A stretch of 16,390 nt of DNA, taken from contig SLKL01000008.1 of the NCBI GenBank assembly GCA_007134625.1, forward strand, positions 1 to 16,390, in the 5' to 3' direction. The notes under the pieces are model-generated. The model was given only the letters and a program-made list of their open reading frames with translations. It made no database searches and had not been told where the DNA came from. The position numbers and the translations under genes are program-made. This DNA is from Saprospiraceae bacterium. Lineage in GTDB: Bacteria > Bacteroidota > Bacteroidia > Chitinophagales > Saprospiraceae. Within the stretch, counting starts at the first letter, position 1. Each line of letters opens with the position of its first letter. Positions 1-5,230 of the stretch are shown piece by piece.

Positions 1-254
1 AAAGGGTAAGGGAGGGAGAAAAAAATTGTAGAAATAATTGAGTATTCAGGGAATTACGTAATATTGCAATATTACATATATAACTTCAACCCTTCCCAAT
101 TCAAAACCTTCCTCCCATTCAAAAACGCTCTACCGGAAACCTTGAAATCAAACATTAGAGCCGAAAAAATAGCCTCCACAAATATGAAATGGTCTCCAGA
201 GGTTGTACTCCAAATTACTTGCCGGATATTATTTCTATTGAAGTTGGAAAATGG
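1..254. repeat. Tandem repeat unit 1 (~254 bp) of the ars leader
   Basis: This is the first visible copy of a tandemly repeated non-coding unit. Positions 1-108 are identical to 255-362. The remainder (109-254) is related to 363-507 but diverged, and similarity rises again near the end: around 200-254 most bases match 455-507, including ATTACTTGCCGGAT. The unit starts with a G-rich purine tract, carries an 18-bp palindrome at 58-75 and then a C-rich stretch. The window opens exactly inside this pattern, so further copies may lie upstream. The only open frame here is a short one with a TTG start and no recognisable protein features, so I consider the stretch non-coding. Confidence 0.85.
58..75. 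promoter_or_regulatory. Putative ArsR operator, copy 1
   Basis: This is a perfect 18-bp palindrome, GTAATATTGCAATATTAC. AT-rich imperfect or perfect dyads of this size are the usual binding sites of ArsR/SmtB repressors. The same core (TAATATTGCAATATTA) lies directly in front of the arsR gene at 566-581, which supports the assignment. No gene starts just downstream of this copy, so it may be a decoy or titration site, or a relic of tandem duplication. Confidence 0.6.
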
Positions 255-507
255 AAAGGGTAAGGGAGGGAGAAAAAAATTGTAGAAATAATTGAGTATT
301 CAGGGAATTACGTAATATTGCAATATTACATATATAACTTCAACCCTTCCCAATTCAAAACCGTCCTCCCTTCCAAAAATACTCTACCCTGCACCATCAT
401 ATCAAAAGTAAAACGAAAAAACCGGTCTATACAAAGATGAAAAGGTTTCCAAAGCTTGTACCCCAAATTACTTGCCGGATTTCATTTCAATTGAGGTTGG
501 AAAATGG
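255..507. repeat. Tandem repeat unit 2 of the ars leader
   Basis: This is the second copy of the leader repeat, offset by 254 bp from unit 1. Its first 108 bp match unit 1 without a difference, and the rest diverges with many substitutions before ending in a conserved TTGGAAAATGGAAA block. A near-identical half next to a diverged half suggests recent gene conversion or unequal recombination limited to the operator-bearing part. Together with unit 1 and the partial unit 3 it fills the whole 596-bp stretch before arsR, in which I see no credible gene. Confidence 0.85.
312..329. promoter_or_regulatory. Putative ArsR operator, copy 2
   Basis: This is the same perfect 18-bp palindrome as at 58-75, inside repeat unit 2 and exactly 254 bp away. 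It has no adjacent start codon. Its role, if any, would be as an auxiliary site for the repressor encoded at 597-923. Confidence 0.6.
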
Positions 508-581
508 AAAAAGTAAAGAGCAAAAAATAATCTATAAAAACGTCTTGCTTTTCAAATATTTATCGTAATATTGCAATATTA
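508..581. repeat. Partial, diverged repeat unit 3, merging into the arsR promoter
   Basis: The block AAAATGGAAA that closes unit 1 also closes unit 2 (501-510). From there to the palindrome the distance is 63 bp, the same as in unit 2, although most intervening bases differ. The palindrome therefore recurs with near-constant spacing (58, 312, 565), and the native arsR promoter looks like the ancestral or most diverged member of the array. The unit is cut short by the arsR leader and start codon. Confidence 0.6.
566..581. promoter_or_regulatory. Putative ArsR operator of the arsR promoter
   Basis: This is a perfect 16-bp palindrome, TAATATTGCAATATTA, centred about 23 bp before the arsR ATG. 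It contains TAATATTG, one mismatch from the Bacteroidota -7 element TAnnTTTG, so bound repressor would cover the promoter. This fits the negative autoregulation known for ArsR/SmtB proteins. Operator identity is inferred from position and symmetry, not from a known consensus. Confidence 0.7.
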
Positions 582-596
582 AATAATTTAGCAAAC

Positions 597-923
597 ATGG
601 GAGCAAGTAAAACGGAGCACTTTTCTGCACAACAAAATCAAATTGCCACTATTGCCAAAGCATTAGGTCATCCTGCAAGAGTCGCCATTGTAGAGCATTT
701 ACTAAAGGTGAATCAATGCATTTGCAATGATATTGTGGACGAATTACCCCTCGCACAGCCAACGATCTCACAACATCTCAGAGAACTGAAAAATGCGGGA
801 ATCATACAGGGAACTATCGAAGGCAATTCCATTTGTTACTGCATTAATGAAAACACCCTTGACTTGCTGAAAAAATATATTTCTGCAATCGTGCTAAAAC
901 TTACCAAAAATAAATGTTGCTAA
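597..923 (+). CDS. arsR: ArsR/SmtB-family metalloregulatory repressor
   Basis: This is a 108-residue winged-helix repressor. Family members bind operator DNA as dimers and release it on binding arsenite or another thiophilic metal(loid). The recognition region is clear: LGHPARVAIVEHLL (residues 23-36) followed by LAQPTISQHLRELKNAGII (52-70). Cysteines at 41 and 43 (QCICNDIV) lie at the position of the ArsR alpha-3 metal site. Further pairs occur at C80/C82 and at the C-terminal C107/C108. The ATG at 597 gives the normal family length, and a perfect palindrome lies just upstream, so autoregulation is likely. The TAA stop at 921-923 is the left edge of a palindromic insertion. The next gene is DUF6428, a frequent ars-operon partner in Bacteroidota. 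The exact inducer (As(III), Sb(III) or other) cannot be read from the sequence. Confidence 0.9.
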   Translation: MGASKTEHFSAQQNQIATIAKALGHPARVAIVEHLLKVNQCICNDIVDELPLAQPTISQHLRELKNAGIIQGTIEGNSICYCINENTLDLLKKYISAIVLKLTKNKCC

Positions 924-1039
924 GTGAGTCCACTCCGAAAACCCTTTTCTATTACAAATTGCTGCAATCCCCAACGAGTTGGGGATGAATTTTTCGCTCA
1001 TTTTCATGACGAAAAGGGTTTTCGGAGTGGACTCATAAG
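921..1039. mobile_element. 111-bp MITE-like palindromic element with TAAG target duplication
   Basis: Positions 925-949 and 1011-1035 form a perfect 25-bp inverted repeat beginning TGAGTCCACTCCGAAAACCC. The element is immediately flanked by the direct repeat TAAG (921-924 and 1036-1039). A second hairpin sits in its centre: ATCCCCAA at 967-974 pairs with TTGGGGAT at 979-986. It has no coding capacity. Size, perfect terminal repeats and a 4-bp flanking duplication are what a miniature inverted-repeat transposable element or a deleted insertion sequence would show. The duplication includes the arsR stop codon, so the insertion left the protein unchanged. An alternative is a large bidirectional terminator, because a run of seven T follows at 1040-1046. 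I do not recognise the parent element. Confidence 0.65.
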
Positions 1040-1061
1040 TTTTTTTAAATTTTAACTATAT

Positions 1062-1079
1062 CGTAATATTATAATAAAC
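1062..1079. promoter_or_regulatory. Degenerate ArsR-type operator before the DUF6428 gene
   Basis: The left half, TATCGTAATATT (1059-1070), is identical to the sequence before arsR (561-572). The right half of the dyad is eroded, and 11 of 16 core positions match the arsR operator. The leader also ends in CTAACAAACATG, against TTTAGCAAACATG before arsR. The two control regions therefore look like diverged copies of one another, giving the second gene its own ArsR-responsive start on the far side of the palindromic insertion. Confidence 0.4.
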
Positions 1080-1087
1080 TAACAAAC

Positions 1088-1558
1088 ATGAAACTATCAG
1101 AAGTAAAACAGATCCTACCAACACTTGAGAGTGTCGAATTCCAATTAGAAAACGGGACTTCTGTTCCGGAGCATTTCCATGTGACAGAGGTAGGTCAAAT
1201 CAACAAAAAATTCATTGACTGTGGCGGAGTTGTTCGCACAGAGAAAAAAGTCAGTTTTCAACTGTGGAATGCGGACGATTATGACCACCGATTAAAACCC
1301 TCCAAATTGCTCAATATCATCCATCTTTCTGAAGAAAAACTGGGCATTGAAGATGCTGAAATTGAAGTAGAATATCAGGGTGAAACTATAGGTAAATACG
1401 GTCTGGAATTTGACGGTGAAACTTTCATTTTAACCAATAAATCAACTGCTTGTTTGGCTCTTGATGCCTGTGGATTTCCATCTATGAAACCAAAGTTGAA
1501 TCTGGCAAACTTAACCGCTAAAAAATCATCTTGTACTCCGAACTCCGGTTGTTGTTGA
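1088..1558 (+). CDS. DUF6428 family protein of ars-type operons
   Basis: This 156-residue protein has no signal peptide or membrane segment and is probably cytoplasmic. I recognise the family from the conserved blocks VPEHFHVTEVG (26-36), FIDCGG, VSFQLWNADDYDHRL and IEVEYQGETIGKYGLEF, and from the cysteine-bearing C-terminus CTPNSGCC. Members are commonly found between arsR and arsenate reductase in Bacteroidota. The biochemical function is not known to me. The conserved His residues (H29, H31) and terminal cysteines could bind metal or metalloid, but that is inference. Here it follows arsR but is separated by the 111-bp palindromic element, and no arsC, arsM or Acr3 gene follows, so the locus is reduced. 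The start ATG lies 8 bp after a degenerate operator, in a leader like that of arsR. Confidence 0.75.
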   Translation: MKLSEVKQILPTLESVEFQLENGTSVPEHFHVTEVGQINKKFIDCGGVVRTEKKVSFQLWNADDYDHRLKPSKLLNIIHLSEEKLGIEDAEIEVEYQGETIGKYGLEFDGETFILTNKSTACLALDACGFPSMKPKLNLANLTAKKSSCTPNSGCC

Positions 1559-1593
1559 AAATTAAGGAAAAACGGGCTGATTAAAAAATTTCT

Positions 1594-1601
1594 TATATTT
1601 G
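1594..1601 (+). promoter_or_regulatory. Putative -7 promoter element (TATATTTG)
   Basis: TATATTTG is an exact match to the Bacteroidota -7 consensus TAnnTTTG, ending 25 bp before the ATG of the following outer-membrane gene. I see no convincing -33 TTG at the usual distance. It suggests that the barrel gene has its own promoter and is not part of the ars transcript. Confidence 0.45.
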
Positions 1602-1626
1602 ACCATTATAAATAAAACTCAGATAA

Positions 1627-2157
1627 ATGAAAACATCAATTTTTTCTTCAGCAATAATTTCGTTTTTTACTATCCTATTGGGGTTTAGTAATTTAAGTGC
1701 CCAACAAGTTGGACAAGGAAGCATTATGTTGGGTGGAACATTTAATTTCGAATCGCGTTCTTGGGATGATAATTTTCTTGGGGATGCTACTCTTTTTGAA
1801 TTTTCACCTAATGTAGGTTTTTTTCCTGTAGATAATTTGGGCTTAGGCCTCAGTATGGCTTACATCAGATTTAAGTTTGATGATCTGGACGATGCTGATA
1901 AAGCACTTAGATTGGGTCCTTATGCAAGATACTATGTCTTCCAAGGTTTATTTCCTCAGGTTCAATATATTTGGGAAAAATATGAAGATGGATTTTCCAG
2001 TGAATCTGAAACAGAAAGTGGTTTTATTCTTTCCTTAGGCTATTCATTCTTTCTAAATTCTTCCATTGCCATTGAGCCATCAATTTATTACCATACTATG
2101 GATAGTTTCAATTCATATGGGATGAAGATTGGGGTTCAGGCTTTTTTGGGTAGGTAG
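1627..2157 (+). CDS. Small outer-membrane beta-barrel protein
   Basis: This 176-residue protein has a Sec signal peptide: a hydrophobic stretch at about residues 8-22, with a likely cleavage after LSA near residue 25. The mature part is about 150 residues of alternating strands rich in aromatic and glycine positions (VGQGSIMLGGTFNFES, LGLGLSMAYIRFKF, LRLGPYARYYVF, SGFILSLGYSFF, SIAIEPSIYYH). It ends in a strand, MKIGVQAFLGR, as expected for a porin-like barrel of the OmpW/OMP_b-brl type with about eight strands. It would sit in the outer membrane. No ligand can be deduced. A TAnnTTTG promoter lies 25 bp upstream, and the gene is convergent with another barrel gene at 2335-2958. Confidence 0.8.
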   Translation: MKTSIFSSAIISFFTILLGFSNLSAQQVGQGSIMLGGTFNFESRSWDDNFLGDATLFEFSPNVGFFPVDNLGLGLSMAYIRFKFDDLDDADKALRLGPYARYYVFQGLFPQVQYIWEKYEDGFSSESETESGFILSLGYSFFLNSSIAIEPSIYYHTMDSFNSYGMKIGVQAFLGR

Positions 2158-2223
2158 AAGACTGTTAGATTGAGTATCTAAAATCCCATTCGGCAACTCT
2201 GTACAAGGGATTAAGAAGGATTG

Positions 2224-2312
2224 TCTCCATATTCAATGGAGATGAAAGGACAATTCATTTGAATTGAATGAGCATATTTTAGAAAGTTTGTCAATTACTC
2301 AAACTTTAAAAA
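2224..2312. terminator. Weak candidate terminator hairpins between convergent genes
   Basis: Two modest dyads lie in the 177-bp gap between the convergent barrel genes. TCTCCAT (2224-2230) pairs with ATGGAGA (2236-2242), and AAAGTTTG (2283-2290) pairs with CAAACTTT (2300-2307), the latter followed by a run of A on the plus strand. On the minus strand the second hairpin is followed by TTT but not by a long T tract. Neither is a textbook intrinsic terminator. I list them because both transcripts must end here. Confidence 0.25.
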
Positions 2313-2334
2313 AATGAACTCTTTCAACATATGA

Positions 2335-2958
2335 TTAATTCAACCTGATGGTAAAATATAGTTGACCGTAGGAATTTTTGCTGTCTCCAAGTAAAAGCCT
2401 GGTCAGATTGGTATCAGCCAATTCATTTAAGCCTAAATTATATCGCAAACCGGCCTGCACATTTCCAAGGTTAATAGCCAATCCCCCTGCCAAGCCATAG
2501 TCAAGGGTATTAAAATCATCTCTGTCAATATCGCTCTCGCCTTCAATAAGCCCTGAAAATTCGGTATTTCCCGAGAGCAGAAGTCCCGCATAGGGTCCCG
2601 CATGAAATTCCAGAACTTCTCCGGGGCGGAAGACCATCAAAACCGGGATGTCGATATAACTGAGATTAAATCTTATGGTTTGATCGATTGCTCCTGTGTA
2701 CTTGGCCTTACTACCTTTTGTAGTGTAAAGAATCTCAGGCTGAATACCAAATGTCTCAAAGAACATAATCTGACTAAACAAGCCTACATGATAGCCAAAT
2801 CTTGCATTCTCATCGTCCAGCTCATCTCTGTCGATATACAAATTACTCATGGTAAGCCCGCCTTTTAATCCGACGCTTACATCCTGAGAAAATAATTTAG
2901 GAGAAATTAAAAAAGAAAACATTAAAGCGAAAGTGATAACAATGGTTTTGTTGTACAT
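2335..2958 (-). CDS. PorT-family outer-membrane beta-barrel protein
   Basis: This 207-residue protein has a signal peptide (MYNKTIVITFALMFSFLIS, cleavage probably just before QDVSVG near residue 25). It belongs to the OMP_b-brl_2/PorT-like group common in Bacteroidota. Typical features are the opening strand VGLKGGLTMSNLY, then FGYHVGLFSQIMFF, FGIQPEILYTTKGSK, YIDIPVLMVFRP, LEFHAGPYAGLLLSG, LDYGLAGGLAINLGNVQAGLRYNLGL, and a terminal strand LYFTIRLN. Length and strand pattern match the family (about 200 residues). Acidic linkers (DRDELDDENAR, EGESDIDRDD) probably form surface loops. Most members have no known function, and I would not equate it with PorT of the type IX secretion system on this evidence. 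I found no TAnnTTTG element in front of it. Confidence 0.85.
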   Translation of the reverse strand: MYNKTIVITFALMFSFLISPKLFSQDVSVGLKGGLTMSNLYIDRDELDDENARFGYHVGLFSQIMFFETFGIQPEILYTTKGSKAKYTGAIDQTIRFNLSYIDIPVLMVFRPGEVLEFHAGPYAGLLLSGNTEFSGLIEGESDIDRDDFNTLDYGLAGGLAINLGNVQAGLRYNLGLNELADTNLTRLLLGDSKNSYGQLYFTIRLN

Positions 2959-3178
2959 ATTCTTGTGATTTGAGTTTAAAAAGTTCTACATAAGTAATGT
3001 AAAATACAAGAAAAATGTTTTCCCATCCTAAAGGCTGAGAAATAAAAAACAAGCTAAAACCCTGTCTCTATATGGTTTACCTCATTCTACAATTAAATAT
3101 CACTATTATGCAGGACCCTAATCCATTTCAAAAAAACTATCTTTAACTTCATGCAAGTGACAAGAGCAGGAAATAAGT

Positions 3179-3952
3179 TTGAAAAATATTACTATATTGC
3201 GAAAATCAAGACATTTTCTACAAATAAAACCGGCATCAGTGAAGGATTCGCAGCGATCAGAAAACGAAGAGAATAAAATCAAAGAGCAGGAAAAAGAAGT
3301 AAATCGGATAACCTTTTCCCAGTTTGGGAATCAAATCCTACAGTATTTTAATTTTGAAAAGGGCATTCTAAAAACTATAAGATTATTGGTCTTGAATCCT
3401 GGTGAACACATACATGCATATCTTGACCACGACAGAAAACGATTGATGAATCCATTCAAATTCTACGTGATTACGGGTACCATCTATGTGTTTCTCTTCA
3501 AGTATGCTCTTCCACAAGAAGCATTCGAAGAGGTTCAGGCCAATTCAGAATTAGAGCAGCAATTTCTTGAAGCTTTTGTAGATTATTACCATTTTTTTAT
3601 ACTGGTGGTAATGCTTTTTATAGCCGTGTTTTCCTATTTGCTATTCAAAAGAAGCTCCGGTAAAAACATGCTAGAGAACATTATCTTTAATTTATATGTA
3701 GCCGGATTACTTTTTATAATTTCCATTCTAGCCTCACCCTTAGAATTGTTTTTCCAGCCTTACGGCTCTATTCTGCTTAGTCTTGTGTCACTTTTTTATT
3801 TTCTCTATGCTTATGTCAGTTTTTTTAGAGGAAGCCGGATAATCACCATATTGAAAAGTGCACTCTCGATGATTTTAGGAGTCGTTTCTTTGATGCTGAT
3901 CATTATCTTTATCGGAATTATTGTAGGAATTATCTCTACTATGAACACCTAA
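3179..3952 (+). CDS. DUF3667-like integral membrane protein without N-terminal zinc ribbon
   Basis: This product of up to 257 residues has the DUF3667 core: RITFSQF (43-49), then FNFEKGILKTIRLLVLNPGEHI, then the signature NPFKFYVITGTIYVFLF (91-107). It has about five hydrophobic segments (near 93-110, 137-156, 166-186, 197-216 and 226-252), so it is an inner-membrane protein. Typical members begin with a CxxC...CxxC zinc ribbon, which is absent here; the first 42 residues are charged and low in cysteine. The start is uncertain. The frame opens after a stop at 3158-3160 and has no ATG before residue 90. TTG (3179), TTG (3197) and GTG (3239) are the candidates, and a TAnnTTTG match (TAAGTTTG, 3174-3181) overlaps the first TTG. 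Function is unknown. A 5'-truncated gene is possible. Confidence 0.65.
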   Translation: MKNITILRKSRHFLQIKPASVKDSQRSENEENKIKEQEKEVNRITFSQFGNQILQYFNFEKGILKTIRLLVLNPGEHIHAYLDHDRKRLMNPFKFYVITGTIYVFLFKYALPQEAFEEVQANSELEQQFLEAFVDYYHFFILVVMLFIAVFSYLLFKRSSGKNMLENIIFNLYVAGLLFIISILASPLELFFQPYGSILLSLVSLFYFLYAYVSFFRGSRIITILKSALSMILGVVSLMLIIIFIGIIVGIISTMNT

Positions 3953-4007
3953 GTTTTAAGGCAAAATAATTCTCAAAAAAATAAACTGAGCTTAAGCCAG
4001 GAATTTT

Positions 4008-4015
4008 TATTTTTG
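4008..4015 (+). promoter_or_regulatory. Putative -7 promoter element (TATTTTTG)
   Basis: TATTTTTG matches TAnnTTTG exactly and ends 21 bp before the ATG at 4037. It overlaps the TTG codon at 4013 that would otherwise be the most upstream start of this frame. Transcription beginning about 7 bp after the element would exclude that TTG, so the element decides the start codon. Confidence 0.5.
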
Positions 4016-4036
4016 TCAAACCTAAATTTTCCTTTC

Positions 4037-5173
4037 ATGACAATTTCCACCTCATCCTCAAATCCTGATCTTCCGGTAATGTCAGGAATTATTTTTCCTT
4101 TTTCCATTGAAATTGACCCCATGGAGAAACTACTTTTGATCAATTTTGAAAAAGATCCCGATTCCATTTACGTGGGATTTGAACCTCAGGTATTCGATGA
4201 CAGCATTTATGGAAAAGGTCATTTGATACTCGGGTGGAGAAAGGATAAAAAAGTGGATGTGTATCATCAAAAGTCGCTGAAGCCGGATCCCTTGAAATAC
4301 AACATTGCCGGTGCAGGAATGAATGAGATGATTCCCACAGATATGGAAAAAGCTTATTTTGAGGTTAATGAATTCGGGGTTCAGGCAGAATACCAATTTA
4401 GTGATGTTGAGGGTCGGCAAATAGAAATTTCAGTGCATGAAAAGAATCGGGCAAAGCGCAAGCCCTTTGGGCTATTGGCTCCTATGGGCGACAGTGCAAC
4501 TCATCCCGGGTCTATGCCTATGGTGTTGCTACACGATTTTTATTTTGTCAGAAAAAACAAAACGAAAATTACCCTATCCATAGATAAGCGCAGTCATCAA
4601 CTTGACGACCTTCCCCTTCCGATGGATTGGCAGAAAATGACTTTTGCCCGATACAGTCCAAAACCACTGATTGCTACCCTTAACCCTGAAATCAAAGGGG
4701 CGTTAGAAAGCATAGAAATCACTAATGGTCAAAAAACAAAAGAAACGAATAATCACATCTACGAGCTGGAATGGTCCAGTCAAAAAGCCGCTATTAAATC
4801 CATGACAGTTAAAAATGATATACACCCCCTGAGTATCAGCTTCTTCCCCGCTTTTCCCGATCTGAATAAAATTCCCCCGGACAATCAGATATCCGGCGAA
4901 TTCATTATTTTAGGACACCCATCCATAGGAAGTATTTCCGGAAAATATACTATACATTCAGATCTGGAGTCCTTTCAGCTAAGTGTAATTCCCTCCAAAG
5001 GCTGGAAACCGAAAACGACCAAACTGTCCACCTGGTTTCTATTCAATGCGGTAAAAGTCTTTAAGCAATGGCCAACTACCTACAGATGGGATGCCCACTT
5101 GATAAAAAGCTCTGATGACAGATGGGAAATGGAATCAAAATGGATCCGCACGGGAAAAATTTTGAAGGATTAA
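4037..5173 (+). CDS. Conserved-looking hypothetical beta-rich protein
   Basis: I do not recognise this 378-residue protein. It has no signal peptide and no membrane segment, so it is probably cytoplasmic. The composition is that of an all-beta protein with many short amphipathic strands (for example VYHQKSLKPDPLKYNIAG, AYFEVNEFGVQAEYQFS, VLLHDFYFVRKNKTKITLSI). A C-terminal segment, STWFLFNAVKVFKQWPTTYRW, may be helical. The overall size and two-half beta layout faintly recall the lipocalin-like CrtC/AttH group, but no decisive motif is present, so this is speculation. I prefer ATG 4037 over the in-frame TTG 4013 because a TAnnTTTG promoter overlaps the TTG. The next gene, a serine hydrolase, starts 57 bp downstream on the same strand without an obvious promoter, so the two may be co-transcribed. 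Confidence 0.7.
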   Translation: MTISTSSSNPDLPVMSGIIFPFSIEIDPMEKLLLINFEKDPDSIYVGFEPQVFDDSIYGKGHLILGWRKDKKVDVYHQKSLKPDPLKYNIAGAGMNEMIPTDMEKAYFEVNEFGVQAEYQFSDVEGRQIEISVHEKNRAKRKPFGLLAPMGDSATHPGSMPMVLLHDFYFVRKNKTKITLSIDKRSHQLDDLPLPMDWQKMTFARYSPKPLIATLNPEIKGALESIEITNGQKTKETNNHIYELEWSSQKAAIKSMTVKNDIHPLSISFFPAFPDLNKIPPDNQISGEFIILGHPSIGSISGKYTIHSDLESFQLSVIPSKGWKPKTTKLSTWFLFNAVKVFKQWPTTYRWDAHLIKSSDDRWEMESKWIRTGKILKD

Positions 5174-5230
5174 ATTTTTTTCTAAAATCATAGGTTAAAT
5201 AGATAAAAATCACCTTGAATTTTAAAAACC

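Noticed and set aside
1..20. G-rich tract GGGTAAGGGAGGG as a G-quadruplex
   Set aside because: Only three GGG runs are present in each copy. A three-tetrad intramolecular quadruplex needs four, so this is weak.
64..285. 73-codon open frame in the repeat region with a TTG start
   Set aside because: It lies across a tandem repeat boundary, starts inside the palindrome, has low-complexity ends and no family features. The second repeat copy does not preserve the frame as a gene.
1..507. Direct repeats considered as a CRISPR array or plasmid iterons
   Set aside because: The units are about 254 bp long and contiguous, with no short repeat/spacer pattern and no cas or rep gene nearby. The arsR operator explains the conserved part better.
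3183..3224. Frame-shifted remnant of the missing zinc ribbon (a TGC codon in another frame before the DUF3667 core)
   Set aside because: Only one cysteine codon is found, and no single insertion or deletion restores a CxxC pair, so a remnant cannot be supported.
4130..4420. Minus-strand open frame opposite the hypothetical gene at 4037
   Set aside because: It is a shadow frame with no motif or promoter. The plus frame is long, starts after a promoter match and is co-oriented with the next gene.
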